In this document: positions 40,401 through 49,968 of the stretch, piece by piece
Layout of the letters: every line of letters begins with the position of its first letter
How positions within the stretch are numbered: the stretch's first letter is position 1
Assembly: GCA_052143835.1 (NCBI GenBank)
Contig: JBKQRV010000165.1
Coordinates: forward strand, 1 to 50,714
Direction of reading: 5' to 3'
Origin: DASPPM01 sp052143835
GTDB lineage: Bacteria; Pseudomonadota; Alphaproteobacteria; JACZXZ01
Length of the DNA: 50,714 nt
The notes under the pieces: model-generated
The model's database searches: none
Seen by the model: the letters and a program-made list of their open reading frames with translations, nothing else
Told to the model about the DNA's origin: nothing
Position numbers and translations under genes: made by a program

Positions 40401-40658
40401 GTGCGCAAATCGGCTTCGGTCCAATCCGGAACTGAGCGGCTGCGGCGGCCCACCAACGTCTCGCTCGACCGCAAGCTGCTTGCCGAGGCCAGGGAGCTCG
40501 GCATCAACCTCTCGCGCGCGTGCGAGCACGGCTTGGCACGGGCCATCGTCGACGCCAGGGCGCAACGCTGGCTCGCCGAAAACGAGGAGGCGCTGCATTC
40601 CTCCAACGACTACGTGGAGCGCCATGGGCTGCCGTTGGCGCGCTACCGCATGTTCTGA
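40401..40658 (+). CDS. ccdA: CcdA-type antitoxin
   Basis: 85 residues, GTG start. N-terminal ribbon-helix-helix (RPTNVSLDRKLLAEARELGINLSRACEHGL) and a C-terminal toxin-binding tail (NEEALHSSNDYVERHGLPLARYRMF) that is typical of CcdA: an Asn-rich turn followed by GLPLARYR. It should bind DNA to repress the operon and neutralise CcdB. Its TGA overlaps the ATG of the toxin gene by one base. Confidence 0.9.
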   Translation: MRKSASVQSGTERLRRPTNVSLDRKLLAEARELGINLSRACEHGLARAIVDARAQRWLAENEEALHSSNDYVERHGLPLARYRMF

Positions 40659-40957
40659 TGGCGCGCTTCGACTTCTACGAAAATTCCGCAGCTGCGGGCT
40701 ATCTCCTCGACGTCCAGTCGACCCTTGTCGGCGGGCTCAATACGCGCATTGTCGTCCCGCTGATGCCGGAGCAAGATGCCCCGCTCCCCGCGAGACGCCT
40801 CAATCCGGTCTTCGAGATCGCCAATCAACGCTATGTAATGGTCACGCAATTCATGGCGGCGGTTGCCGTCTCGGAATTGCGCACGCGCATCGGCTCGCTC
40901 GAGCATGCGCATGACGAGATCACAAGCGCGCTCGACATGATCTTCCTCGGATTCTGA
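40658..40957 (+). CDS. ccdB: CcdB-type gyrase toxin
   Basis: 99 residues, close to the usual 101. Start MARFDFYEN, then YLLDVQSTLVGGLNTRIVVPL and NPVFEIANQRYVMVTQ. The C-terminal helix (HDEITSALDMIFLGF), which contacts gyrase, is complete: the last residues correspond to the family's short hydrophobic end. CcdB poisons DNA gyrase. It starts one base before the antitoxin stop. The pair looks intact. Confidence 0.9.
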   Translation: MARFDFYENSAAAGYLLDVQSTLVGGLNTRIVVPLMPEQDAPLPARRLNPVFEIANQRYVMVTQFMAAVAVSELRTRIGSLEHAHDEITSALDMIFLGF

Positions 40958-41006
40958 GGAGAGCCGCTACCCGGGGCTACCGCATCTGAATATTGATGAA
41001 CTCGAT

Positions 41007-41834
41007 TCATTGAACTGGCATCGATCTCCGACACTGTGCGGCGGGGCTTATCGCGAGCGGCTTGATCTCGCCACTTTCCGGCATTGAGGATGCTTCAAGT
41101 AAATGCCGCGTCTTGCGATCGATAAGCACTAGCTCAGCTTCATTATCCGCTAAATCAGTGGGGTTGAACATGGTGCTGCGACCAAACCAGCCATCCTTCT
41201 TTTGCGCAATTACATCAGGGTATGCGTTGGAACTCAGGTAATTCACGAACAAGACTCGATCCCCATACTGCCCGTAGAGTTGCTGCGCAAGGGACTGAAG
41301 CTCTCCCTGATTATGAAAAGGATATTGCCTAGCGATACGATATACCCTGAGTTCACCATCAATTAGACGTAATCCGACGACAGTCAGATAGTGACTGGGA
41401 ATACTTTTATAAGCTCCCCAAAATCTTCTCTCACCAAAAATACCCCGCGCGGAAAGATTGCACTCATACCGATATTGGCGAAAGATACCCAAATTACCGC
41501 GTGTTACGATATTGTAGGGCGGCGACCCGTATATCCAGCTTACGGCCTCGGCCAGCTTCACTTGCTCGTCCGGCGGATAGCCGCGAAAGGCCACGCCCGG
41601 TTGGCACCCGACGCCGTTACACGCCTGTTTGGTGATGCCCTTCTTGGGCACCAGCCAATCCACGTTGTCAAAGTGCGGATCGTTGATGCTTTGACCAATG
41701 CAAAAGCCATCAAGGCATGATGCTGTGCGATCGGCAGCGATGCTTTCGCTCGGCACAGCGGCAGAGAACAACAAACAAGCGATGACGAGTATAGGGAACG
41801 GCGACGCGGGGATGGGGACCAGATTGTCGGTCAT
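41007..41834 (-). CDS. Secreted hypothetical protein (275 aa)
   Basis: A signal peptide is visible (FPILVIACLLFSAAVPSESIAA, cleavage expected near residue 33). The mature part has several Cys, including SCLDGFCIGQSI and ACNGVGCQPG, which may pair in the periplasm. The C-terminal half has many aromatic residues. No family is recognised. It is on the same strand and 230 bases downstream of the caspase-like gene; base composition in this stretch is AT-richer than in neighbouring host genes, which may point to transfer. Confidence 0.6.
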   Translation of the reverse strand: MTDNLVPIPASPFPILVIACLLFSAAVPSESIAADRTASCLDGFCIGQSINDPHFDNVDWLVPKKGITKQACNGVGCQPGVAFRGYPPDEQVKLAEAVSWIYGSPPYNIVTRGNLGIFRQYRYECNLSARGIFGERRFWGAYKSIPSHYLTVVGLRLIDGELRVYRIARQYPFHNQGELQSLAQQLYGQYGDRVLFVNYLSSNAYPDVIAQKKDGWFGRSTMFNPTDLADNEAELVLIDRKTRHLLEASSMPESGEIKPLAISPAAQCRRSMPVQ

Positions 41835-42064
41835 TCATGACCCCCGGCGCACGGACAAATGATCGAATTGCCCATCTTTTTGATCTCGGAGAAAGTGCGC
41901 TCGTCGCCGATAAGCCTGATGAAGCGCATACCTTTTCGCGTGCTCTTGTGGGTGCGCTCCTCTACCAAAGGAGTGATCTCAAGTGATATATGCTCTGCCC
42001 TTCGCGCATCCGGCGGATGAGGGATGTTATCTGCCTGCGTCTGATTGATCTCTCCTTTGTCTTT

Positions 42065-44299
42065 TTACTTGACCAACGTAAGATGGACGGATGCTTTCTG
42101 AGTAAGATTGACGGGTGTGTCCAGATTTGGGTTATTGCATGTGAAGCCGGTCAGGGTGCCTTTGAAATCGTTAGATGTGAACCTGCCCACAAGATTTTCA
42201 TGGCTTCCCACATTTGCCTTGACAGATCCGTCCTGCCTAATCTCGCCAGAGACGTTGAAATTCAATTTGTTATACAGGTTATCAATATGAGCCGTCCCAG
42301 TCAGCACATTATCTGTCACCGTAATTGTGAAATAAATCTCACAAACACCGCGCCCGTAGGCCGCCAACAATGCCTGGCCCTTCCAGTTTCCATCATACGG
42401 TCTCGGCGCAGCGGTGGGATTTGTGACTGCTTTGCCTGGAGGTGCAATCATCGCCTGCTGCTGAGGTCTAGAGGATTCGGCGTTAGCCGAATTCGATTCC
42501 AATGGGCTATCGTTTTTTCGCTGGTCGCCCTCAACGATCTTCTGCCGTTGCAGTACCTCCTCTGCCTTTGGCGGTTGCGCTGCCTCTTCTGTTCGCCGCC
42601 GCTGTACGGCCTCCTCTGTCTTCATCCGGTCCGCCGCCTCCCGCTGGGCCTTGAGCGCTGCCTCCTTTGCCTTCTGCCGCTGCGCTGCCTCCTCGTCCTT
42701 CACCAGAACATCGCGCAAGATTTTCGCCTGCGCGGCATAAGCCCCGGCGGGATAGCGTTTTAGGAACTCTGTCACGAGGCTGCTCTGCCTGGCATTCTTG
42801 ACCCGCTGCCAGGCCGCTTCCTCTGCTTTCCGCACCTGTATTGCCTCCTCGTCCTTCATAAGAGCATCGCGCAAGATTTTCGCTTGCTCGGCGTGGGTCC
42901 CTGCGGGATAGCGCCGCAAGAAATCCACCACTACGGCGCTCTGTTTGGCGTCCTTCACCTGCTGCCATTCCCCTTCCTCGGCTGCCCTCACGTCCTGGAT
43001 TGCGTCGCCCGGCAAGAAGCCACGCACTTCGTTGTCCAGGCTCGCCACGCGGACCCAGTCGGAATTCTTGACCAGGCCAGTTATCCTCAGCTTCACGCCC
43101 GGCTCCAGCGCCTTCACCACTTTGGCGTCGGCCAGCGGCTTATCGCGGATGCTTGTGCGCTTGACCGTGATGTAGGCGCCCTGCATTTCCTCGATCGGCA
43201 CCAGGGTGTCCGCAGCGTGCGCCGGTGGCGCTTCCGCCACGTCGGACTTCGGCCGAAGTGCCGCCGTCTGTTTAGGCTTCAGTTTCTCGATTATGACCTT
43301 CGCCAAGCCGGCGAAGGTGCCGTGCGGGAACTGGTCGAGGTAGGTTTGCAGCATGGCGGGATCACCGCTGTCCTTCACGCTCGACCACAGCATCATCTCC
43401 GGCGTCTCGGGCGAGATGCGGCCGGGCGGCGTAGTGATCGTCGCAGTCGGTCGTGGCGACACGAAAAAGAACTGACCATGGATCGGACTGATGCCGAGCC
43501 AAGGCTGCTGCTCACCCTTGGTCTTGGTATCAACCTCACTCTGGACCCAAGTGAAGGCCTCAACTACATCGATGTCCGGGCGCTGTACCGCCTCGATGAA
43601 GGCTGCGGTATAAGGGCTATGCTCGCCCGGCAGGCCATCTGCCGCGACTTTACCTGGCGCCGTCGCATAGCTGATGATCGTTCCCGACGGCCGGTCCCTG
43701 ATCTCGGCAAGTCCGGCGCCCATCGCTCGCAGGCCGCGGGCGCCGAAGGGATTGTTGCGACAGGCGTCGAGCACGATCATGCTTAAGGGATTGCCTGCGT
43801 TCTTGACCTGTCCAAGCAGCAAATCCACGTCAACGAGCTCAAGAGGCACGTCACCAGCTTCCTTGGGATCGGCATCGACCGGTATGAGATAGTTGTGACC
43901 GCCGACTTCGACACCATGGCCGGAATAATAGAAGAGGCCGACCGCACCGCTTTCGAGGCTCCGCCCGAAGTCTCGGATGGCCCGCTCCATGCCGCGCTTG
44001 TCGAGATCGAGCTGCGCGCGTCCGCCGATCAGCTTGAATCCCACTTTGTGCAGCGCTACCGCGACGCCCTCGGCGTCGTGCATCGGGTTATCCAGCCGGG
44101 CAGCCATTCTGTACGCGCTGTTGCCGATGACGAGCCCGACGCGGGGCTCGGCGTCAGGTTTGGCGGCGGCGGCAGCAGGAGCTGGGGCAGCGGCCGGAGG
44201 CTGCGCCGCGCGGAGCGCCAGCCAAGCCCCCACGAACAGCAGGAGCGCTATACACCCCCCTACGAGCACCTTAGAGCCGCCGCTGGGTAACCTCGCCAT
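42065..44299 (-). CDS. Caspase-like (peptidase C14) protein with repeats
   Basis: 744 residues. An N-terminal membrane anchor (about 11-32) and an Ala/Pro linker, then a caspase-fold domain (52-285) with both catalytic residues: His128 in YYSGHGVEV and Cys180 in IVLDACRNNPF. An SH3-like domain follows (about 375-430, YITVKRTSIRDKPLA). Residues 305-560 hold three copies of a 40-residue repeat of the pattern W-x-x-VK-D...F-RYP-G-A-x-QAK. The C-terminus (640-744) is a beta-rich domain with GNWKGQALLAAYGRGVC. Such orthocaspases usually cut after basic residues; the target is unknown. Confidence 0.88.
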   Translation of the reverse strand: MARLPSGGSKVLVGGCIALLLFVGAWLALRAAQPPAAAPAPAAAAAKPDAEPRVGLVIGNSAYRMAARLDNPMHDAEGVAVALHKVGFKLIGGRAQLDLDKRGMERAIRDFGRSLESGAVGLFYYSGHGVEVGGHNYLIPVDADPKEAGDVPLELVDVDLLLGQVKNAGNPLSMIVLDACRNNPFGARGLRAMGAGLAEIRDRPSGTIISYATAPGKVAADGLPGEHSPYTAAFIEAVQRPDIDVVEAFTWVQSEVDTKTKGEQQPWLGISPIHGQFFFVSPRPTATITTPPGRISPETPEMMLWSSVKDSGDPAMLQTYLDQFPHGTFAGLAKVIIEKLKPKQTAALRPKSDVAEAPPAHAADTLVPIEEMQGAYITVKRTSIRDKPLADAKVVKALEPGVKLRITGLVKNSDWVRVASLDNEVRGFLPGDAIQDVRAAEEGEWQQVKDAKQSAVVVDFLRRYPAGTHAEQAKILRDALMKDEEAIQVRKAEEAAWQRVKNARQSSLVTEFLKRYPAGAYAAQAKILRDVLVKDEEAAQRQKAKEAALKAQREAADRMKTEEAVQRRRTEEAAQPPKAEEVLQRQKIVEGDQRKNDSPLESNSANAESSRPQQQAMIAPPGKAVTNPTAAPRPYDGNWKGQALLAAYGRGVCEIYFTITVTDNVLTGTAHIDNLYNKLNFNVSGEIRQDGSVKANVGSHENLVGRFTSNDFKGTLTGFTCNNPNLDTPVNLTQKASVHLTLVK

Positions 44300-44441
44300 G
44301 GCACGCTCTCACAACTTTTAGGAGATTTTGCCATAGCTGCTCGCCGGATGCCACAGCCACCATCATATCCCGGCGCTTGACGGGAATCGGATCATCCTCG
44401 TTCCAGGGCGGGACTATTTCGCTGCCGAGCCGAATTATCAT
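44271..44441 (-). CDS. Possible small protein upstream of the caspase gene (56 aa)
   Basis: A frame beginning MIIRLGSEIVPPWNEDD, whose 3' end overlaps the caspase start by 29 bases. Its composition (DDPIPVKRRDMMVAVASGEQ) is less biased than chance frames in this DNA. There is no clear ribosome site. It could be a small partner in the same transcript or spurious. Confidence 0.25.
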   Translation of the reverse strand: MIIRLGSEIVPPWNEDDPIPVKRRDMMVAVASGEQLWQNLLKVVRACHGEVTQRRL

Positions 44442-44837
44442 TCGACGATGGGCTTTCCATGACGACGGCGGTCTTCGATCCTTCCACCTAGTGCCGTGCA
44501 ATTTGCCGGCACGGCGGGTCGTCCTTTACTTCCCAAGGGAATTGATACAACTGTCGATGAGTCTGCTGCCCCCGACCCGTCCCCAAACAGCACGCCTATT
44601 AATGACCCACAAAGCGCGCCGCACGTTCATCCTCAACACGGCCTATTCAATTCGCGCCAGTTTGTGGATGAGGGCAATCAAGGTTAGCATGGCTCAACCG
44701 CCCACAAACGTCCGCCTCGACAATGTGCCAGCGCGGCGCATGGGCGTCCAGCAGCGTCATTCGGCAGCAGGTGCCGTCTCTTGTTCCCGTCCTCCTGTCT
44801 CTTTCTGAATAATCTTTAATATCACATTGTGATAATT

Positions 44838-44946
44838 CGTCGTCCCGGCGAAAGCCGGGACCCATTTCAGAGCAAGTGCGGCGTCGTTCCTCTCTCCGAA
44901 AATGGCGATCCTAGTCAATGGATACCGGCTTTCGCCGGTAATGACG
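44838..44946. repeat. REP-like element upstream of cysS
   Basis: The arms CGTCGTCCCGGCGAAAGCCG (44838 on) and CCGGCTTTCGCCGGTAATGACG (ending at 44946) are near reverse complements separated by about 53 bases, with the widespread GGCGAAAGCC core. A perfect dyad ATCACATTGTGAT (44821-44833) lies next to it. The rest of the 44442-44990 gap holds no supported gene. Confidence 0.75.
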
Positions 44947-44990
44947 GAGTCGGCAACGTGCGGGATCGCCAAATGCGATTGCCCTGGCCG

Positions 44991-46370
44991 CTACCCCTTT
45001 CGCCGCCAGAGCGTGCCTTTGGCCGTGTCTTCGAGCAGGATGCCGCGGCCTGCGAGCTCATCGCGGATGCGGTCGGCCTCAGCGAAGTCGCGCACCTTGC
45101 GCGCCCGGTTGCGCGCCGCGATGAGGCGCTCGATCTCCTGGATTTCCCCGTCCGCGGCAGTCCCCTTGAACCAGGCTTCGGGCGCCTCCTCGAGGAGGCC
45201 GAGTGCGGCACCAGAGGCGAGAAGGGCTGCGGCGTGCGCGGCCTTCGCCTCGGCCCCTTCCGCCGCGAGCGTCTCGCCCGCGAGCGCATCCATGACGGAA
45301 AGTGCCAACGGCGTGTTGAGGTCGTCGTCGAGGGCCGCCTCGAACTCAAGAGGCAGGCTCGCGGCCTCCGCTGGCTTGGCCGAAAGCAGCGCACGGTACC
45401 AGCGATCGAGCCGCGCGCGCGCCTGCTCCACCCCGTGGCGCGTGAAGTCGAGAGGCTGGCGGTAGTGCGTGGCGATGAGGACGAGGCGCAGGACCTCGCC
45501 GGGAATGCCCTCGTCCAGAAGCTGGCGCACGGTCAGGAAATTGCCCAGCGACTTCGACATCTTCTCGCCGTTGACGATGACGTGGCCGTTGTGGAGCCAG
45601 TAGCGCGCGAAGGGCTTGCCGTGCGCCGCCTCGCTCTGGGCGATCTCGTTCTCGTGGTGGGGAAAGACGAGGTCGAGCCCGCCGCCATGGATGTCGAAGC
45701 TCTCGCCGAGATGGCGCTCGCTCATCGCCGAGCACTCGATGTGCCAGCCGGGCCGGCCGCGGCCCCACGGGCTCAGCCAGCCGGGCTGCTCGGCGGTGGA
45801 CGGCTTCCACAGCACGAAATCCGCCGGATCGCGCTTGTAGGGGGCGACCTCGACGCGCGCGCCCGCGATCATCTCCTCGCGGTCGCGGCGCGAAAGCTTG
45901 CCGTAGTCGGGCTTCGAGACGACGCTGAAGAGCACGTGTCCGTCGGCCTCGTAGGCATGGCCGCCGGCGATCAGGCGCTCGATCATCGCGATCATCTCGG
46001 GGATGTGCTGGGTGGCGCGCGGCTCGATGTCGGGCGGCAGCGCTCCGAGCGCCGCCATGTCGGCGTGATAGGCCTCCGCGGTGCGCCGCGTCAGCGCCTC
46101 GATCGCCTCATGGTTCTCGTGCGCCGCGTTGATGATCTTGTCGTCCACGTCGGTGATGTTGCGCACATAGATCACCCGCGGGTAGCGCCGCTTGAGGAGA
46201 CGGTAGAGCACGTCGAAGACGACGACCGGGCGCGCGTTGCCGATGTGGGCGAAATCGTAGACCGTGGGGCCGCAGACGTACATGCGCACGCACCCCCGCT
46301 CGAGCGGCTCGAAGAGCTCCTTCCTGCGGCTGAGCGTATTGTAAAGCGCGAGCGGCACGGCATCCCCCAT
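44991..46370 (-). CDS. cysS: Cysteinyl-tRNA synthetase
   Basis: 459 residues. Class I motifs: HIGH-type FAHIGNARP near residue 36 and KMSKS in VNGEKMSKSLGNFLT. Zinc ligands are in YVCGPTVYD and HIECSAMSERHLG. I chose ATG at 46370 because GAGGG lies five bases upstream; the in-frame codon at 46388 is TTG. Confidence 0.97.
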   Translation of the reverse strand: MGDAVPLALYNTLSRRKELFEPLERGCVRMYVCGPTVYDFAHIGNARPVVVFDVLYRLLKRRYPRVIYVRNITDVDDKIINAAHENHEAIEALTRRTAEAYHADMAALGALPPDIEPRATQHIPEMIAMIERLIAGGHAYEADGHVLFSVVSKPDYGKLSRRDREEMIAGARVEVAPYKRDPADFVLWKPSTAEQPGWLSPWGRGRPGWHIECSAMSERHLGESFDIHGGGLDLVFPHHENEIAQSEAAHGKPFARYWLHNGHVIVNGEKMSKSLGNFLTVRQLLDEGIPGEVLRLVLIATHYRQPLDFTRHGVEQARARLDRWYRALLSAKPAEAASLPLEFEAALDDDLNTPLALSVMDALAGETLAAEGAEAKAAHAAALLASGAALGLLEEAPEAWFKGTAADGEIQEIERLIAARNRARKVRDFAEADRIRDELAGRGILLEDTAKGTLWRRKG

Positions 46371-46433
46371 GGCATCCCTCGGGGCCAACGGCGTATTGGT
46401 AACAAAAGGCGGGACGACGGTCGAGTGCGGGCG

Positions 46434-46961
46434 CTATTTCCCGGCGACGAGCCGGAACGACTCCAAGAAGCGTTTGGCCTCGGGGCTCTTCTCGCTCCCG
46501 GCCGGGCCGCCGGCGACGACCGCGTAAATGCGGTCCTTCACGACGAAGAAGCGATAGACCTGAGTATAGCCGTCCTGGTCGGCGAAGACGACCTCGCGCC
46601 CCGGACGGTCGCCCAGCGTGATCTTGCGGTCGGCGAGCAGCTTCACCGGCTGGCCCTTGACGAGATCGTCGCGCGCTACATTGAAGATCGCTTCGACGTT
46701 GCGCCCCGCGAAGGTCCCCGGCTGGTAGTCCGTGTAGCTCACCTCATAGGCGGTCTTGCCGAGATCGGCCAGATACACGTTGGCGACGCCGCCGCTGAGA
46801 TCGGGCGGCTCGGTCCTGATCTTGGGATCGGCGGGAAAGACGGCCGTGAAGCCGCCCGCGCTCGAGCGCACCTCCTTCCACACATCGACGGCACCTGCGG
46901 CAATGCTCACGCCGAGGACGAGAGCCGCTGCACACAGCATCCTTGATAAAACGAGCCTCAT
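46434..46961 (-). CDS. Secreted hypothetical protein (175 aa)
   Basis: Signal peptide MRLVLSRMLCAAALVLGVSIAAGA, cleavage expected near residue 24. The mature part is beta-rich (TAVFPADPKIRTEPP, YEVSYTDYQPGTFAG, RPGREVVFADQDGYTQVYRFF) and resembles small periplasmic proteins of the DUF1795/PsbP-like type, though I cannot be sure. ATGA overlap with gltX fixes the start and indicates co-translation with gltX upstream and cysS downstream. Confidence 0.7.
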   Translation of the reverse strand: MRLVLSRMLCAAALVLGVSIAAGAVDVWKEVRSSAGGFTAVFPADPKIRTEPPDLSGGVANVYLADLGKTAYEVSYTDYQPGTFAGRNVEAIFNVARDDLVKGQPVKLLADRKITLGDRPGREVVFADQDGYTQVYRFFVVKDRIYAVVAGGPAGSEKSPEAKRFLESFRLVAGK

Positions 46962-48301
46962 GCGGCCTCGCCGTTCAGGCGCGCGAGCACCCGCGCGCGG
47001 CCGATGAGCGGCAGGAGGGCGGCAAGCTCGGGCCCGCGCTCGCGGCCGGTGAGGGCCAGGCGCAGCGGATGGAAAAGCGCCTTGCCGTTGCGGCGCGTCG
47101 CCTGCTTGAGGCGCTCGGTCCACGCTGCCCAGGTGCCGCGATCCCACGGCTCGGACGGCAGCAAGGCCGCCGCCTGGCGCGCGAACTCCGCATCCTCGAT
47201 CAAGGGGGCGAGCTCGCCGCGCACCACTCTCCACCAGATCGCCGCGTCGTCGAGCCGCGAGAGATTGCCGCGCACCGCCTCCCAGAAGCCGCGGTCGACG
47301 CCGCGCAAGCCGAGCGCCTCGAGCCGCCCGGCGACGGCCTCGAAGGGCGTCGAATGAAGGAGGCGCGCGTTGAGCCGCGTCAGCTCATCGAGGTCGAACT
47401 TGGGCGTCGAGCGGCTGAAATGGGAGATATCGAACTCGGCGACGAGCTCGTCGAGCGAGTGCCGCGGCTCGATCGTGTCCGAGGTGCCGAGCTTGGCAAG
47501 CAGGCTGTTGAGCGCCATGGGCTCGACCCCACTCGCGCGCAGATCGCCAACCGAGAGGCTGCCGAGCCGCTTCGAGAAGCCGGCACCGCTCGCGTCCGTC
47601 AAGAGCGGCAAATGGGCGAAGGCGAGCGCCGCCGGATCGCCGCCGAGTGCCGCGAAGATCTCGATGTGGGAGGCGGTGTTGGCGACGTGGTCCTCGCCGC
47701 GGATGACGTGGCTGATGCCGAGCTCGAGATCATCCACGACGGAAGCGAGCATGTAGAGCGGGCGGCCGTCCGCGCGCATGAGCACGGGATCGGAAAGATG
47801 ACCCGGCTCGAAGCGTACAGTCCCGCGCACCAGGTCCTGCCACTCGACCGGCCGGTCTGAGAGGAGGAAGCGATAGTGCGGCAGCCGCTCCGCCGATTCG
47901 TATTTGCGCTTGTCCTCTAGGCTGAGCCTCAAGGCGGCGCGGTCGTAGACGGGCGGCAGCTTGCGCGCGAGCTGCATCTTGCGCTTGAGCTCGAGCTCCT
48001 CCGGCGTCTCGTAGCAGGGATAGAGCCGCCGCTCGGCCGTGAGCTTCTGCGCCGCCTCGGCGTAGTGCCGCAGCCGGTCCGACTGACGCGCGAAGCGGTC
48101 CCAGCTGAGGCCGAGCCAGCTGAGGTCCCGCTCGATCGCCTCCTCGTAGGCGCGCGTCGAGCGCTCCTCGTCGGTGTCGTCGATGCGCAAGAGGAAGGTG
48201 CCGCCGTGACGCCTGGCGAAGAGCCAGTTGATGAGGGCCGTGCGGATATTGCCGACATGGAGCCGGCCGGTCGGGCTGGGTGCCACTCGCACGGCGACCA
48301 T
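46958..48301 (-). CDS. gltX: Glutamyl-tRNA synthetase (GltX2 type)
   Basis: 447 residues. HIGH-type motif SPTGRLHVGNIRTA and the KMSKS loop written as SGAGFSKRLGSLS; the canonical KLSKR is altered to GFSKR, a form I associate with the second glutamyl-tRNA synthetase of Alphaproteobacteria. That enzyme may charge tRNA-Gln for the transamidase route; this is inference. The frame is open far upstream in the nadE gene's antisense register, but MVAVRVAPSPTG is the family start. Twelve bases after nadE's stop. Confidence 0.92.
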   Translation of the reverse strand: MVAVRVAPSPTGRLHVGNIRTALINWLFARRHGGTFLLRIDDTDEERSTRAYEEAIERDLSWLGLSWDRFARQSDRLRHYAEAAQKLTAERRLYPCYETPEELELKRKMQLARKLPPVYDRAALRLSLEDKRKYESAERLPHYRFLLSDRPVEWQDLVRGTVRFEPGHLSDPVLMRADGRPLYMLASVVDDLELGISHVIRGEDHVANTASHIEIFAALGGDPAALAFAHLPLLTDASGAGFSKRLGSLSVGDLRASGVEPMALNSLLAKLGTSDTIEPRHSLDELVAEFDISHFSRSTPKFDLDELTRLNARLLHSTPFEAVAGRLEALGLRGVDRGFWEAVRGNLSRLDDAAIWWRVVRGELAPLIEDAEFARQAAALLPSEPWDRGTWAAWTERLKQATRRNGKALFHPLRLALTGRERGPELAALLPLIGRARVLARLNGEAA

Positions 48302-48312
48302 CACAGCACCGC

Positions 48313-49968
48313 TCAGCCCTTGAAGCGGTTCGTGATCGGATAGCGCCGGTCGCGGCCGAAAGCGCGGCGCGTGATCTTGACGCCGGGGGCGGCCTGGCGG
48401 CGCTTGTACTCCGCCTTGTCCAGCATGGACCAGACGCGCATCACCGTCTCGCGCGCGAAGCCAAGGGCTGTGATCTCCTCCGGCCGCATCTCGTGCTCGA
48501 TCAGGCACTCGAGGATGCCGTCGAGGATCTCGTAGGGCGGCAGCGTGTCCTGGTCGGTCTGGTCGGGCTTGAGCTCCGCCGTCGGCGCCTTCGTCAGGAT
48601 GCGCTCGGGGATGACCCTTCCCGCGGGGCCGAGCGCACCCTCGGGATGCACCTGGTTGCGCCAGCGGGAGAGCGCGTAGACCGTCGTCTTGTAGATGTCC
48701 TTGAGCGCGTTGTAGCCGCCGCACATGTCGCCGTAGAGCGTCGCATAACCGACCGACATCTCGGACTTGTTGCCGGTCGTGAGCAGCATGTTGCCCGTGG
48801 CGTTGCTGAGCGCCATCAGCACCATCGCCCGCGCGCGCGGCTGGATGTTCTCGGCCGTGACGTTCTTCGGGTGCGCGCCGAGTGCGGGCGTGAGCATGGC
48901 ATCGAAGGCCTCGACCGCGGGCGCGATCGACACGGTATCGAGGCGCAAGCCGACGAGCCGGGCAAGCTCCGCCGCATCCTCCATGCTCTCGCGCGAGGTG
49001 ATGCGCGAGGGAAGGCGCACGCAATGCACCTTGTCGGGGCCGAGCGCATCCGCCGCCGCCACCGCCGTCAAGGCCGAATCGATGCCGCCCGAGAGCCCGA
49101 TGAGAACGCCCGGGAAGCCGTTCTTGGTGACGTAGTCGCGCACGCCCAAGAGCATCGCCTGATAGGTCGCCTCGAGCCCGTTGCGGACGGGCGCAATCCT
49201 CTCAGGCGTGCAGCGCCAGCCCTTGCCCTCGCGCTGCCAGCGCGTCGTCGCGACCTCCTCGCGCCAGGCGGCGAGCTGGGCCGCGAGCGAGTGGTCGGCA
49301 TTGAGCGCGAAGGAGGCGCCGTCGAACACCAGCTCGTCCTGCCCGCAGATTTGATTCACGTAGATGAGCGGCAGGCCCGTCTCGTTCACGCGCGCCACCG
49401 CGAGATTGAGGCGCTCGTCGGGCTTGTCGCTCTCGAACGGCGAGCCGTTGATGACGATGAGGATTTCCGCCCCCGACTCGACGAGCGTCTCGCTCACGTC
49501 TGGAAACCACATGTCCTCGCAAATCTGGAGCCCGAGCCGCACCCCCTTGAAGACGACCGGGCCCGGCGCCGGGCCCGCGACGAAGACGCGCTTCTCGTCG
49601 AAGACGCCGTAGTTTGGCAATTCGTGCTTGAAGCGGATATAGGAGATGTCGCCGCCCTTGAGCAGGAGGGCCGCGTTGAAGAGCTTGTCGCCGCCGCGCC
49701 AGGGTGCGCCCAAGATCACGGCAGGCCCGCCGTCCGCCGTCTCCTTGGCGAAATCCTTGACCGCGACCTCGACCGCATCCTGGAAAGCGGGCTTCAAGAC
49801 CAGATCTTCGGGCGGATAGCCGGCGACGACGAGCTCGGTCGCCACCATGAGATCGGCATTTTGCTTCGCCGCCTCCGCGCGCGCGCGGCTGAGGGCCGCG
49901 ATGTTGCCCGCGATGTCGCCGACCGTCGGGTTGAGCTGCGCCAAGGCGATCGAGAGGATGTCGGTCAT
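48313..49968 (-). CDS. nadE: Glutamine-dependent NAD+ synthetase
   Basis: 551 residues. N-terminal nitrilase-type glutaminase (1-265) with the triad Glu in VATELVVAGYPPEDL, Lys in FKHELPNYGVFD and Cys in LQICEDMWFPD. C-terminal ammonia-dependent synthetase (275-540) with the P-loop GLSGGIDSALTAVAAADALG and TGNKSEMSVGYATLYGDMCGG. Converts deamido-NAD to NAD with ATP. First gene of the nadE-gltX-secreted protein-cysS run. Confidence 0.96.
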   Translation of the reverse strand: MTDILSIALAQLNPTVGDIAGNIAALSRARAEAAKQNADLMVATELVVAGYPPEDLVLKPAFQDAVEVAVKDFAKETADGGPAVILGAPWRGGDKLFNAALLLKGGDISYIRFKHELPNYGVFDEKRVFVAGPAPGPVVFKGVRLGLQICEDMWFPDVSETLVESGAEILIVINGSPFESDKPDERLNLAVARVNETGLPLIYVNQICGQDELVFDGASFALNADHSLAAQLAAWREEVATTRWQREGKGWRCTPERIAPVRNGLEATYQAMLLGVRDYVTKNGFPGVLIGLSGGIDSALTAVAAADALGPDKVHCVRLPSRITSRESMEDAAELARLVGLRLDTVSIAPAVEAFDAMLTPALGAHPKNVTAENIQPRARAMVLMALSNATGNMLLTTGNKSEMSVGYATLYGDMCGGYNALKDIYKTTVYALSRWRNQVHPEGALGPAGRVIPERILTKAPTAELKPDQTDQDTLPPYEILDGILECLIEHEMRPEEITALGFARETVMRVWSMLDKAEYKRRQAAPGVKITRRAFGRDRRYPITNRFKG

